Below, piece after piece: positions 7,325 through 16,399 of a stretch of DNA of 64,000 bases. The notes under the pieces were generated by a model. That model was not told the origin of the DNA, did not search any database, and saw only the letters and a program-made list of their open reading frames with translations. Numbering within the stretch: position 1 is the stretch's first letter; the number at the start of each line of letters is the position of its first letter. The stretch spans positions 1-64,000 of the forward strand of contig NZ_QJVD01000023.1 in NCBI RefSeq assembly GCF_003219815.1. Direction: 5' to 3'. Both the position numbers and the translations under genes were made by a program. This DNA comes from Arthrobacter livingstonensis (GTDB taxonomy: Bacteria > Actinomycetota > Actinomycetes > Actinomycetales > Micrococcaceae).

Positions 7325-8650
7325 TCAACGGGCGGCGGCGTGGGCCGGGGCCTTGACGGGCAGCAGGAGCAACAGGCCGGCCAGCAACACCACGAGAATG
7401 CCGATGATGCCCCACTTTTGCGCGCCAAAGATCACGATGCACCAGCCAAAGAGCAGTGGGGCCAGGAAGGACACGGCCCGGCCGGTGGTGGCATACAAGC
7501 CAAAGAGCTCGCCCTCCTGCCCCTCAGGCGCCAGACGGCCCATGAACGTCCGTGCAGACGACTGCGCCGGGCCCACAAACAGCGTCAGGATCAGGCCAAA
7601 GACCCAAAAAGCCGTCTTGCCGTCCAGGAACAGCAGCATGCCGCCGGAGAGCAGCAGCCCGCAAAGCGAGGTGACGATGACGGCCTTGGGGCCGAACCTG
7701 TCATCGAAAAAACCCGCGGACAGGGCGCCGAGGGCGGCCACCACGTTCCCGGCAATGGCGAAGATCAGCACGTCACCGGTCTTGAAACCAAAGGACCCCA
7801 CCGCCAGGACCGCGCCAAAGGTGAAGATGGCGGCAAGGCCGTCCCGGAAAATCGCGGACGAAATCAAAAAGTACAACGTGTGCGGCTCGGTCCGGCCCAG
7901 GCGGACCACCGTGCGGAACAGTTCCAGGTAGGACCGGAAAAATCCCACCCGCGGCATGGCGGGGTCAGGCTTCCTTTCCGGGATGGCGAAGAGAACCGGG
8001 ATGGAAAAGATGATGATCCACAAGGCCGAGAACACGGCGACGGCACGGTACGTCATGCCGTCGGCGCTGGTGATGCCGAAGACGCCGACGTCGGGCTTGA
8101 TCAGCCCAAAGTACACCAGCAGCAGGGCCACGATGCCGCCGAGGTACCCGGCCGCCCAGCCAAAGCCGCTGATCTTGCCAATGGTGTGCTTCGTGGAAAT
8201 CTGCAGCATCATGGCGTTGTAGTTCACGCCGGCAATCTCAAAAAACACGTGGCCGGCGGCAATGAGCATGCAGCCAAGCAGCAGGTACGATTCATGCGGC
8301 TGGACAAAGAAGCAGGCCCCGGTCAGCAGGGCGACAATGAGTGTGTTGATGCCCAGCCACAGCTTCCGCCGCCCGCTGTGGTCGGTACGCTGCCCGGCAA
8401 CCGGGGCCAGCAGGGCGATGGCGAAGCCGGAAATGGACATGGCCAAGGCCAGCACGGCCGTGGCGTGGTCGGCCCCGCCAAAGGCATCGCCGGTCAGGTA
8501 CAGCGCCGTGAAGATAAACGTGGTCATAACCGAGTTGAAGGCAGCGCCGCCCCAGTCCCACAGCGACCACGCAGTAATCTGCCACAGGGTGCCGGGCGCC
8601 TTGGCCGTGTCGACAGGTGGGAAGGCGGCCGCCGGAGGGTACTCAGTCAT
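7325..8650 (-). CDS. MFS transporter, UMF1/Atg22-like family
   Basis: A 441-aa membrane protein with about 12 helices. The opening ITAWSLWDWGGAAFNSVMTTFIF is the signature of the UMF1 (Atg22-like) branch of the major facilitator superfamily, thought to move amino acids or small solutes. Other family marks are the loop motif GQRTDHSGRRK between helices 2 and 3 and a central loop near residue 200. I take the ATG at 8650; an ATG nine bases upstream is also possible and neither has a clear ribosome site. It is convergent with dcd and divergent from the mrp operon. Confidence 0.85.
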   Translation of the reverse strand: MTEYPPAAAFPPVDTAKAPGTLWQITAWSLWDWGGAAFNSVMTTFIFTALYLTGDAFGGADHATAVLALAMSISGFAIALLAPVAGQRTDHSGRRKLWLGINTLIVALLTGACFFVQPHESYLLLGCMLIAAGHVFFEIAGVNYNAMMLQISTKHTIGKISGFGWAAGYLGGIVALLLVYFGLIKPDVGVFGITSADGMTYRAVAVFSALWIIIFSIPVLFAIPERKPDPAMPRVGFFRSYLELFRTVVRLGRTEPHTLYFLISSAIFRDGLAAIFTFGAVLAVGSFGFKTGDVLIFAIAGNVVAALGALSAGFFDDRFGPKAVIVTSLCGLLLSGGMLLFLDGKTAFWVFGLILTLFVGPAQSSARTFMGRLAPEGQEGELFGLYATTGRAVSFLAPLLFGWCIVIFGAQKWGIIGILVVLLAGLLLLLPVKAPAHAAAR

Positions 8651-8848
8651 AGGGCACATGCTATAGGCACCCGGGGTCCGTCAGGTGAACATCCGGCGGA
8701 CGGCCCTTCGTGTGAGAGACGGCACATCCTTACGGGACAAGCCTCACCGCCGCCGGAGATCTGATGCGTCTTGGTAGGCTGGGACGGTCGGGAACCGACT
8801 TCAAACTCCAACGCTTCTTTCGTCCTGCCCGAACCTTGCGGAGCCACC

Positions 8849-11842
8849 TTGTTGATTGTCCTGTGCGCACATTTCATCGTGGCCATGCTCGCGCCCATTT
8901 TGTTTTCGCGCTGGGGCCGTGCGGCTTTCTATGTCCTCGCCGCCGTTCCCGCCGCCAGCTTTGTCTGGTTATTGGCCCAATACGGCAATGTGTACTCCGA
9001 TTCCGCGCCCAGTCCCACGCTGGACATCCCCTGGGTCCCTGCCCTCGACCTCAACCTCACCTTCCGCATGGACCAGTTGTCCTGGCTGATGTCACTGCTG
9101 GTCCTGGGCGTTGGCGCGCTCGTGCTGGCCTACTGTACCCGCTATTTCAAGTCGGCCGACGCCGGACTGGGCGGCTTTGGTGCGCAGCTGCTGGCTTTCG
9201 CCGGGACCATGTTTGGCCTGGTCACCGCTGACAACCTGATCCTGCTCTTTGTGTTCTGGGAATTGACCACGGTTCTGTCCTACCTGCTCATTGGCTACGC
9301 GCGCACCCGCATTGCCGCCCGTCGCGCCGCCCTGCAGGCGCTGATCGTCACCACCTTTGGTGGCCTGGCCATGCTGGTGGGCCTGATCATGGTGGGGGAG
9401 GGCGCCGGGACGTACAGCATCTCCGGCGTGCTGGCGAAGGCGCCGGAACTGGTGGCGGCCCAGGGAACGCCCGGAAGGGTGCTGGACATTGGCATTGCCC
9501 TGATCCTGGTGGGCGCCGTGACGAAGTCGGCGCTGCTGCCCTTCCACTTCTGGCTGCCCGGCGCCATGGCCGCGCCCACCCCCGTCAGTGCGTACCTGCA
9601 CGCGGCGGCCATGGTGAAGGCCGGCATCTACCTGGTGGCCCGCCTGGCGCCCGGCTTTTCCGGCACCGAATACTGGCAGGTGCTCATCACCGTCCTGGGC
9701 CTGGCCACCATGCTGCTCGGCGGCTGGCGGGCGCTGCGCCAGCACGATCTCAAGCTCATCCTCGCCTACGGCACCGTGAGCCAGTTGGGCTTCATCATGA
9801 CCGTGGTGGGGTTGGGCAGCAGGGAAGCCGCCCTGGCCGGCATGGCCATGGTGCTGGCGCACGGCTTGTTCAAGGCCACTCTGTTCCTGGTCGTGGGCAT
9901 CATTGACCACCAGTCGGGCACGCGCGACATCCGCGAACTCTCCGGCGTGTTCCGCTCGGCACCGAAGCTCGGGGTGGTGGCCCTCATCGGTGCCGCATCC
10001 ATGGCCGGGCTGCCTCCGCTGGCCGGCTTTGTCGCCAAGGAATCAGTGTTTGCCGCTTTCGAGGCCAACGCCCGTTACGGTTCTGCCGGACACATGATCG
10101 GCGTGGCAGTGCTGGCCGTCATGGTGCTGGGCTCCATCCTGACGTTCGCCTACTCCGCCCGCTTCATGTGGGGCGGTTTTGCCAGCAAGCCCTCCGGCAT
10201 GGGCCTGGCCGCCGCCACGCCGTTCAAGCCGGTCGGCTGGCTGTTCCTGGGCGCCCCGGCACTGCTCAGCGCGCTGACCTTGGCGTATGGGCTGTACCCG
10301 CCCGTCGTGGAAGCGTGGATCGCGCCCTACAGTGCACTGTTTCCGGCAGATGACCCGCATGGACTGCATCTGGCGCTATGGCACGGGTTCACGCTGCCGC
10401 TGGCCTTGAGTGGCGTGGTGGTGGCCGGCGGCCTGGGCCTGTTCCTGGTGAGGGGCCGTTTCGAAGCCCTGCAGGGGAAACTGCGGACGGGCATCGACTT
10501 TGAGCGCGGGTACCGGCAGCTGATCGTGGTCCTTGACCAGGTGGCCATCTGGGTTACGGGCCGCACCCAGCGCGGCTCCCTGTTCTTCTACCTGGCCGTC
10601 ATCCTGGCGACGGCCATCGCGTCAGTCGGCGCGGTGCTGGTATGGACCGAACCAAGCTGGACGGCGCAAAAATACTTCGTGGACCCCGGCTCGCCGTTCC
10701 AGGTGATCGCCGGCATTGCGATGCTGGTGGGCGCTTTTGGCGCGGCCGGCGCCAAAAGGCGCTTCATGGCCGTGCTGATGGTCTCGGTGACCGGTTATGG
10801 AATGGCCTTGATTTTCGCCCTGCAGGGTGCCCCCGACCTGGCGTTGACCCAAATGCTGGTGGAAACCATCATCCTGGTGGCGTTTGTGTTGGCCCTGCGT
10901 TCACTTCCGCCGGGGCTGGCGGAGCGTGGGGCGGGCGAACATAAGGTGCTGCGCGCCATCCTGGGCACCGCGTTTGGCGCACTCATGGTGGTGGTGGGCA
11001 TTGTTGCCATGGGATCGCGCATCGCCACGCCCGTCAGCTTGAGCCTGCCGAAGATGGCCTATGAGGGCGGTGGCGGCCTCAACGTGGTCAACGTGACCTT
11101 GGTGGACATCCGCGTATGGGACACCTTCGGGGAGATTTCCGTCCTGGCCATCGCCGCCACTGGCGTGGCCAGCCTGATCTTTGTCCGGGGCCGCGGACAG
11201 CGCCTGGCCCGGGCCGAGACGGTGGCGCCCGGCAGCATAGGCCGCGTTGGCGAGCCGGGGCGGGTTCCGAGTCCCGTCGTTGAACTTGCCAAGCGCTTTG
11301 CCGTTGTGCCCGCCAACCCCTGGCTGGTGGCCGGGCGCACCCTGGCCCCGGAGCGGCGTTCCGTCATCTTTGAGGTGGTCACCCGCCTGGTGTTCCACAG
11401 CATTATCGTGCTGTCCATCTACCTGCTGCTGGCCGGCCACAACGGCACCGGCGGCGGCTTTGCCGGAGGGCTCGTGGCGGGGCTGGCGCTGACGATACGC
11501 TACCTGGCCGGCGGCCGCTTTGAACTGGCCGAGGCCACCCGGGTCTCCGCCGGAACCCTCCTCGGTGTGGGACTGGCGGCCGCGGCACTGACGGGCATTG
11601 CACCGCTGTTCTTCGGCGGGGAAGTCTTCCAAAGTGCCATCCTCACCTTTGATCTGCCGGTGTTTGGGCACGTCAAGTTCGTCACTTCCACGCTCTTTGA
11701 CATCGGCGTTTACCTGGTGGTGGTCGGGCTGGTCATCGATGTGCTGCGCAGCCTCGGCTCTGAAATTGACCAGCATGAAGAAAACGGAATCGGTGCCATC
11801 ACCATGATTGAAGACGACGAGCCGCTGGAGGTGGCCCGGTGA
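8849..11842 (+). CDS. mrpA: Na+/H+ antiporter subunit A, fused A+B (MrpA)
   Basis: A roughly 997-aa first subunit of the multisubunit Mrp antiporter. Residues 1-550 are a NuoL/ND5-like proton-channel module (ELTTVLSYLLIGYARTR, LLPFHFWLPGAMAAPTPVSA). The region around 590-740 is the MrpA C-terminal helical module with DUF4040 (GAPDLALTQMLVETIILVAF). The last 150 residues (VFHSIIVLSIYLLLAGHNGT, GGFAGGLVAGLALTIRYLAGG) are the MnhB/MrpB domain, so no separate mrpB exists. Start: the TTG at 8849 (or 8852) has GGAG five bases upstream; upstream in-frame codons lack this. Its stop overlaps mrpC's GTG by 4 nt. Confidence 0.93.
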   Translation: MLIVLCAHFIVAMLAPILFSRWGRAAFYVLAAVPAASFVWLLAQYGNVYSDSAPSPTLDIPWVPALDLNLTFRMDQLSWLMSLLVLGVGALVLAYCTRYFKSADAGLGGFGAQLLAFAGTMFGLVTADNLILLFVFWELTTVLSYLLIGYARTRIAARRAALQALIVTTFGGLAMLVGLIMVGEGAGTYSISGVLAKAPELVAAQGTPGRVLDIGIALILVGAVTKSALLPFHFWLPGAMAAPTPVSAYLHAAAMVKAGIYLVARLAPGFSGTEYWQVLITVLGLATMLLGGWRALRQHDLKLILAYGTVSQLGFIMTVVGLGSREAALAGMAMVLAHGLFKATLFLVVGIIDHQSGTRDIRELSGVFRSAPKLGVVALIGAASMAGLPPLAGFVAKESVFAAFEANARYGSAGHMIGVAVLAVMVLGSILTFAYSARFMWGGFASKPSGMGLAAATPFKPVGWLFLGAPALLSALTLAYGLYPPVVEAWIAPYSALFPADDPHGLHLALWHGFTLPLALSGVVVAGGLGLFLVRGRFEALQGKLRTGIDFERGYRQLIVVLDQVAIWVTGRTQRGSLFFYLAVILATAIASVGAVLVWTEPSWTAQKYFVDPGSPFQVIAGIAMLVGAFGAAGAKRRFMAVLMVSVTGYGMALIFALQGAPDLALTQMLVETIILVAFVLALRSLPPGLAERGAGEHKVLRAILGTAFGALMVVVGIVAMGSRIATPVSLSLPKMAYEGGGGLNVVNVTLVDIRVWDTFGEISVLAIAATGVASLIFVRGRGQRLARAETVAPGSIGRVGEPGRVPSPVVELAKRFAVVPANPWLVAGRTLAPERRSVIFEVVTRLVFHSIIVLSIYLLLAGHNGTGGGFAGGLVAGLALTIRYLAGGRFELAEATRVSAGTLLGVGLAAAALTGIAPLFFGGEVFQSAILTFDLPVFGHVKFVTSTLFDIGVYLVVVGLVIDVLRSLGSEIDQHEENGIGAITMIEDDEPLEVAR

Positions 11843-12351
11843 GCGTGAACCTGACACTGCTGCTGGTGATGGGCGTGCTGTTTGCCATTGGCATCTACCT
11901 GCTGCTCGAGCGCAGCCTGACCCGGGTGCTGCTGGGACTGATGCTGCTGGCCAACGCCGTAAACCTGCTGCTGCTGGCCACCGGCGGCTATGCCGGACTG
12001 GCGCCGATCTTCAACAAGGACATTCCCGCAGCGGAATTCAACGATCCGCTGCCGCAGGCGTTCATCCTGACGTCCATCGTGATTTCCTTTGCCGTCACGG
12101 CGTTCATGCTCAGCCTGATCTACCGGTCGTGGCTGCTCAGCCGTGCCGACCACATCCAGGACGACCGTGAGGACCGCCGCGTGGCAACGCAGGACCTCTT
12201 CGATGCGGAGGAAGATTCCGAGATCGCCGTCGAAGTTTCCGATTTCCACGAAAACGACCACCCCGCGGCCAGCCGCGAGATGATTCCCGGGGTGACGTTG
12301 AAGAAAACCGTGCGTCCCGGCCCCCACCCCGAACGGACGGACAACGCATGA
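11839..12351 (+). CDS. mrpC: Na+/H+ antiporter subunit C (MrpC)
   Basis: A 170-aa NuoK-like Mrp subunit. The first 105 residues carry three membrane helices, including VMGVLFAIGIYLLLERSL, LLGLMLLANAVNLLLLATGG and the TSIVISFAVTAFMLSLIYR helix, as in all MrpC proteins. A 65-residue hydrophilic, acidic C-terminal tail (DREDRRVATQDLFDAEEDSE region) extends beyond the usual approximately 115 aa and should lie in the cytoplasm. GTG start overlapping the mrpA stop, and ATGA overlap with mrpD. Confidence 0.94.
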   Translation: MSVNLTLLLVMGVLFAIGIYLLLERSLTRVLLGLMLLANAVNLLLLATGGYAGLAPIFNKDIPAAEFNDPLPQAFILTSIVISFAVTAFMLSLIYRSWLLSRADHIQDDREDRRVATQDLFDAEEDSEIAVEVSDFHENDHPAASREMIPGVTLKKTVRPGPHPERTDNA

Positions 12352-13976
12352 GTGTGGCATCCCTGGCACCGCTCGCCGTCGCCCTTCCCATGCTGGGAGC
12401 GGCGCTGGCGTTTGTGCTCATCCGCCACCCCCGTGCCCAGCGCCGTTTCAGCATTGGCACCCTTGCCCTCACACTCGGACTGGAGGTCTGGCTGCTGGCC
12501 TTTGTGTGGACCGCCGGGCCCGTCGCCGTGCACCTGGGCGGCTGGGCGCCACCGTTCGGCATCGTCATGGTGGCGGACCAGTTTTCCTCGCTGCTGCTGG
12601 TGATTTCCTCCGCCGTCAGCCTCTCGGTGCTGATCTACGCATCCGGGCAGGGCGCGGCCGACGATGAGGAAAGCGGGCCTGTGTCCGTTTTCCACCCGAC
12701 CTACCTGATCCTGGTGGCGGGCGTGTCCAACGCGTTCCTGGCAGGGGACCTGTTCAACCTGTACGTGGGCTTTGAAATCCTGCTGACGGCCAGTTATGTG
12801 CTGATGACGCTCGGTGGCACGGGCTCGCGCATCCGGGCCGGCATCACCTACGTGGTGGTCAGCGTGGTGTCCTCGCTGTTGTTCCTGATCGCCATCGCCA
12901 TGATCTACGGCGCCACCGGGACGGTGACGCTGGCTGACCTGGCCGTCAAACTCGGCGCCCTGGACCCGGGCACCCAGCACCTGCTGCACGTGCTGCTGCT
13001 GGTGGCGTTCGGCATCAAGGCGGCCGTCTTCCCGCTCTCCTTCTGGCTGCCCGACTCCTACCCCACGGCGCCTGCCCCCGTGACGGCGGTGTTCGCCGGG
13101 CTGCTCACCAAGGTGGGCGTCTACGCGATCATCCGTACCGAAACGCTGCTGTTCCCCACGGACCATTTTAATTCGGTTTTGCTGTGGGTGGCCCTGCTGA
13201 CCATGATCGTGGGAATCCTGGGCGCCGTGGCCCAGACCGACATCAAGCGCATGCTCTCGTTTACCCTGGTGAGCCACATCGGGTACATGATCTTCGGCGT
13301 CGCACTATCCTCGGTGCTGGGCCTGGCCGCCACCATCTTCTACGTCATCCACCACATCACCATCCAAACCAGCTTGTTCATGGTGACGGGGCTGGTGGAA
13401 CGCCGCGGCGGGACGTCGGCCCTCACGCGGCTGGGCGGGCTGGCCAAGCTTTCCCCCGTCCTGGCCGTGCTCTATTTCATCCCTGCCATGAACCTGGCCG
13501 GTATCCCGCCGTTCTCCGGGTTCCTTGGCAAACTCGGGCTGCTGGAGGCCGGTGTGGCCGACGGCTCCCCGCTGGCCTACGCTCTCGTGGTGGGCGGTGT
13601 GGCGGCCAGCCTGCTGACGCTGCTGGTCATGGCGCGCGTGTGGAACCGCGCGTTTTGGCGCACCACGGCCGACGCCGAGGATCCTGACCCCGTGCTGCTT
13701 GCCACCGCGCCGGATGCCTCGGGCGTGAGCAGCATGCGTGCCCTGCGCACCAGCAAGCACGTGGACGCCACCGAGGGCCGGTTCTCGGGCGAGAACGAAA
13801 TCCCCATCCTGCCAAAAACGATGGTTTACTCCACCATGGGGCTGGTGGCCCTGGGCGTGGCCCTGAGTGTTTTTGCCGGACCGTTGTTTGACCTCAGCCA
13901 ACACGCCGCCGAGGGCATGCTGGCCCGCACCCCGTACATTGAGGCCGTGCTGGGCGCCGGGGCGGGGCAGCCGTGA
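12348..13976 (+). CDS. mrpD: Na+/H+ antiporter subunit D (MrpD)
   Basis: A 542-aa NuoM/N-like proton-channel subunit with about 14 helices. Typical segments are LFNLYVGFEILLTASYVLMT with the conserved Glu, GIKAAVFPLSFWLPDSYPTA with the channel Lys, and the AQTDIKRMLSFTLVSHIGYM helix. An extra hydrophilic stretch near residues 445-485 separates the last two helices and is predicted cytoplasmic. It forms the D module that couples cation and proton movement together with MrpA. Coupled by 4-nt overlaps to mrpC and mrpE. Confidence 0.95.
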   Translation: MSVASLAPLAVALPMLGAALAFVLIRHPRAQRRFSIGTLALTLGLEVWLLAFVWTAGPVAVHLGGWAPPFGIVMVADQFSSLLLVISSAVSLSVLIYASGQGAADDEESGPVSVFHPTYLILVAGVSNAFLAGDLFNLYVGFEILLTASYVLMTLGGTGSRIRAGITYVVVSVVSSLLFLIAIAMIYGATGTVTLADLAVKLGALDPGTQHLLHVLLLVAFGIKAAVFPLSFWLPDSYPTAPAPVTAVFAGLLTKVGVYAIIRTETLLFPTDHFNSVLLWVALLTMIVGILGAVAQTDIKRMLSFTLVSHIGYMIFGVALSSVLGLAATIFYVIHHITIQTSLFMVTGLVERRGGTSALTRLGGLAKLSPVLAVLYFIPAMNLAGIPPFSGFLGKLGLLEAGVADGSPLAYALVVGGVAASLLTLLVMARVWNRAFWRTTADAEDPDPVLLATAPDASGVSSMRALRTSKHVDATEGRFSGENEIPILPKTMVYSTMGLVALGVALSVFAGPLFDLSQHAAEGMLARTPYIEAVLGAGAGQP

Positions 13977-14560
13977 GCCGGGCGACGGGTACCGGAAAAC
14001 GACACGGCGCCTGGCAGAAGGTGCCGCTGCTGGTGTGGCCGGTGGTGGTGTGGGGTGCGCTGTGGCAGGACTTCAGCCCGGGTAACCTGGTGTTTGGGCT
14101 GCTGATCGCCATCGGCGTGTCCCGGGTGTTGTACCTGCCGCCCATTGAACTGAGCGGCCGCTTCAACGTGCTCCGGGCACTGTGGTTTGCGCTGTGGTTC
14201 CTCAGGGAGGTCACCGTGGCCAGCTTCCAGGTGCTGTTTTGGGCCGTCATGAAGGGGCCCCGGATCCGCAATGCTGTCGTCGCGGTACCGCTGCGCAGCA
14301 AGTCCGATTTGATCATGACGGCCGTGGGGCACGTGCTGTCCCTGATTCCGGGCTCCCTGGTGGTGGAGGTGGACCGAGGCTGCTCAACCCTGTACGTTCA
14401 CGCCATGAACGCGCCAACTCCGGAAAGTGTGGAAAAGGTCCGCGGGGGGATCCGCGACATTGAGGCCCGGCTGATCCGCATCATGGGCAGCCGGGAAGAG
14501 ATGGCCGCGTTGAACGTTGAGGGGGCAGGTCACCGCGAACTGCCCAAGGAGGCACAGTGA
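13973..14560 (+). CDS. mrpE: Na+/H+ antiporter subunit E (MrpE)
   Basis: A 195-aa MrpE subunit. A short basic N-terminus precedes two or three hydrophobic segments (LPLLVWPVVVWGALWQ start region, LVFGLLIAIGVSRVLYLPP, LWFALWFLREVTVASFQVLF), then a soluble domain with PLRSKSDLIMTAVGHVLSLI and PGSLVVEVD, as in the family. GTG start (13973) overlaps the mrpD stop; the stop overlaps the GTG of mrpF. Needed for assembly of the complex in studied Mrp systems. Confidence 0.93.
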   Translation: MSRATGTGKRHGAWQKVPLLVWPVVVWGALWQDFSPGNLVFGLLIAIGVSRVLYLPPIELSGRFNVLRALWFALWFLREVTVASFQVLFWAVMKGPRIRNAVVAVPLRSKSDLIMTAVGHVLSLIPGSLVVEVDRGCSTLYVHAMNAPTPESVEKVRGGIRDIEARLIRIMGSREEMAALNVEGAGHRELPKEAQ

Positions 14561-14832
14561 CAGGTTTGGAAGTTGTAGGGGTGATTGTCGCCGTCGTGCT
14601 TACACTGGCGGCGGCCGGGACGATCTACCGCATTGCCGCGGGACCCTCCCTGTTGGACCGCGTGATTGCCGCCGACGTTTTGCTGGCCATCTTTGGTGCG
14701 GCGCTGGCCACGGAAATGGCCATAAACCGGCACACGGACAACCTGGCACTGCTGGTGGTGATGAGCGTGATCGGCTTCATCGGCTCCGTCACGGTGGCCA
14801 GGTTTGTCGCACACCGGAAGGAGGAGGCATGA
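14557..14832 (+). CDS. mrpF: Na+/H+ antiporter subunit F (MrpF)
   Basis: A 91-aa protein with three membrane helices. The loop YRIAAGPSLLDRVIAADVLL, containing the conserved GP-x(2)-DR-V-x(2)-D motif of MrpF, lies between helices 1 and 2. It starts with GTG overlapping mrpE and ends in an ATGA overlap with mrpG, continuing the fully coupled operon. Length is as expected for the family. Confidence 0.94.
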   Translation: MTGLEVVGVIVAVVLTLAAAGTIYRIAAGPSLLDRVIAADVLLAIFGAALATEMAINRHTDNLALLVVMSVIGFIGSVTVARFVAHRKEEA

Positions 14833-15194
14833 GCGTGATTGACGTCCTGACCGCCATTTGCCTGCTGGGCGGCGCACTGATGAGCTTGGCCGCCGCCATT
14901 GGCCTGTTGCGGTTCCCCGACTTGATGAGCCGGATGCACGCGGCAACGAAGCCGCAGGTGCTGGGCCTGTTCTTGATGTTGGCGGCCATCGGGCTGCAGC
15001 TACGCGCATGGCCGCTGGTGCCGCCATTAATTGTTGCGTGGCTGTTCCAGCTGCTGACGGTGCCGGTGTCCGCGCACATGGTGGGCCGTGCCGGGTACCG
15101 CACCAAGCACCGCCGCCCGGAACTGCTCAGCGCGGACGAACTCAACGACGTGGTGGACGCTGTGGTGGAGGGCAGCGAGCCGGATCCGCGCTAG
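14829..15194 (+). CDS. mrpG: Na+/H+ antiporter subunit G (MrpG)
   Basis: A 121-aa protein with three helices. The motif GLLRFPDLMSRMHAATKPQ after helix 1 is the MrpG signature. The C-terminal 35 residues are hydrophilic. The ATG at 14829 overlaps the mrpF stop and follows GGAGG. Last gene of the operon. Its TAG stop lies in the four-base palindrome CTAG (15191-15194), which also supplies the stop of the convergent DUF4235 gene. Confidence 0.94.
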   Translation: MSVIDVLTAICLLGGALMSLAAAIGLLRFPDLMSRMHAATKPQVLGLFLMLAAIGLQLRAWPLVPPLIVAWLFQLLTVPVSAHMVGRAGYRTKHRRPELLSADELNDVVDAVVEGSEPDPR

Positions 15195-15451
15195 ACCTCT
15201 TCGGGGTGCTGGTTGAAGCGGGCGATCGCCTTTTGCGCGGTGCGCCCGGCCAGTACCTGGATGATGGCGGCGACGGCGGAGGACACGAGGGCGAACGTGA
15301 GCGCCGAGCGCAGGCTGTTTTCCAGGTCGGCACCGTCCTTGGGCGGCTTGTTCCCGGTGCTCTTTTCCCAGGCGCTGTCCACGATCTTGCTGGCAACGAA
15401 CCCGGCACCCAGGCTCACGCCCGTGCCGAGCAGCTTGAACACGATATTCAC
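15191..15451 (-). CDS. DUF4235 membrane protein
   Basis: An 86-aa protein of the DUF4235 family common in actinobacteria. It opens MNIVFKLLGTGVSLGAGFVA, has one membrane helix near 5-25 and another near 48-68 (ALTFALVSSAVAAIIQVLAG), with the family's SAWEKSTGNKPP between them. It converges on mrpG and shares the CTAG stop palindrome with it. Function unknown. Confidence 0.85.
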   Translation of the reverse strand: MNIVFKLLGTGVSLGAGFVASKIVDSAWEKSTGNKPPKDGADLENSLRSALTFALVSSAVAAIIQVLAGRTAQKAIARFNQHPEEV

Positions 15452-15607
15452 AAATACACTCCTTGGTATGCGGCGGGCCCGCCGTGGCAGTTGCTTCCCT
15501 GCCAGCCTAACGGGTCGGCGGGAGCAGCTAACAAGTGCCCGTGACTTTTGTGCCGAATCGGCATTCGCCGCGGCGTGTCGGCGCGGGTAGACTGAAGCCG
15601 CAATTCA

Positions 15608-15716
15608 ACACGACAGGGGAGCGTCGTGTTCCAAACCTTGGAACATGGCGCTGAGAGTGCGGTTCACCGCAGACCCTCGAACCTGCTCCGGCTAGTACCG
15701 GCGAAGGGAGTCGAGT
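15608..15716 (+). promoter_or_regulatory. TPP riboswitch (THI element)
   Basis: The conserved thiamine pyrophosphate aptamer cores are present in order: the gggga entry strand, gctgagagtgcgg (about 15650), accctcgaacctg (about 15673), the ccggctagtaccgg hairpin (about 15688) and gcgaagggagtcgag (about 15701). The terminal helix and the variable P3-type arm (gttccaaaccttggaac) can be folded. The aptamer ends 55 bp before the YkoE gene, so it should repress the transporter when thiamine pyrophosphate is abundant. Confidence 0.95.
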
Positions 15717-15770
15717 TCTCTTCGGCTGCGCGGAAATACCGCCAGCCGCCCCTCCTGCAAAGGAGGAAAC

Positions 15771-16397
15771 ATGAGTAAGTTTGTCGCGGGCAGTTCCGCA
15801 AATTCCAAGGCAGCCCCCAAAACCACCTGGCGCGTGGTGGACATCGTGGTGGCATCCGTGCTGGCCGTGGCCGTGGGCGTGATCTTCTGGCTGTGGTCTG
15901 CCGGATACGGCATCATCGCCGCCGTCACCGTCGCCTTCCCGCCCGCCGCTGCCCTCTACGGCGGCGGCTGGCTGATTGCCGGCGTCCTCGGCGCCCTGGT
16001 GATCCGCAAGCCCGGCGCGGCCCTGTACTGCGAACTGGTCGCCGCCATTGTGGAAGGCCTGCTGGGCACCCACTTCGGCTTCACCGTGCTGTTGTCCGGC
16101 CTGGTTCAGGGGCTCGGCGCCGAAGCCGTCTTTGCGCTGTTCCGCTACCGCAGGTTTACGCTGCCGGTGGCGCTGCTGGCCGGGGCGCTGTCCGGCGTGG
16201 CCTTGGGCCTGAACGACTCCCTGGTCTACAACGTGGCCTGGGCGCTGGGATGGAAGCTGGTCTACATTGTCCTGGCCGCCGTTTCAGGCGCCGTCATTGC
16301 CGGCCTGCTGTCCTGGCTGGCCGTGCGCGGACTTGCCCGCACCGGCGCACTGGCCAACCTGCCCTCCCGCGGCGCGGCCGCCGAACCGCTGGTGTAG
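15771..16397 (+). CDS. ykoE: ECF transporter substrate-binding (S) component, YkoE family
   Basis: A 208-aa integral membrane protein of the YkoE family, the substrate-capture subunit of an energy-coupling-factor importer for thiamine or its hydroxymethylpyrimidine precursor. About six helices; recognisable are VVDIVVASVLAVAVGVIFWL, the LYCELVAAIVEGLLGTHFG helix and VQGLGAEAVFALFRYR. A strong AAAGGAGG ribosome site precedes the ATG. It follows a TPP riboswitch and heads the operon YkoE-ATPase-T component, which supports the thiamine assignment. Confidence 0.93.
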   Translation: MSKFVAGSSANSKAAPKTTWRVVDIVVASVLAVAVGVIFWLWSAGYGIIAAVTVAFPPAAALYGGGWLIAGVLGALVIRKPGAALYCELVAAIVEGLLGTHFGFTVLLSGLVQGLGAEAVFALFRYRRFTLPVALLAGALSGVALGLNDSLVYNVAWALGWKLVYIVLAAVSGAVIAGLLSWLAVRGLARTGALANLPSRGAAAEPLV

Positions 16398-16399
16398 GG

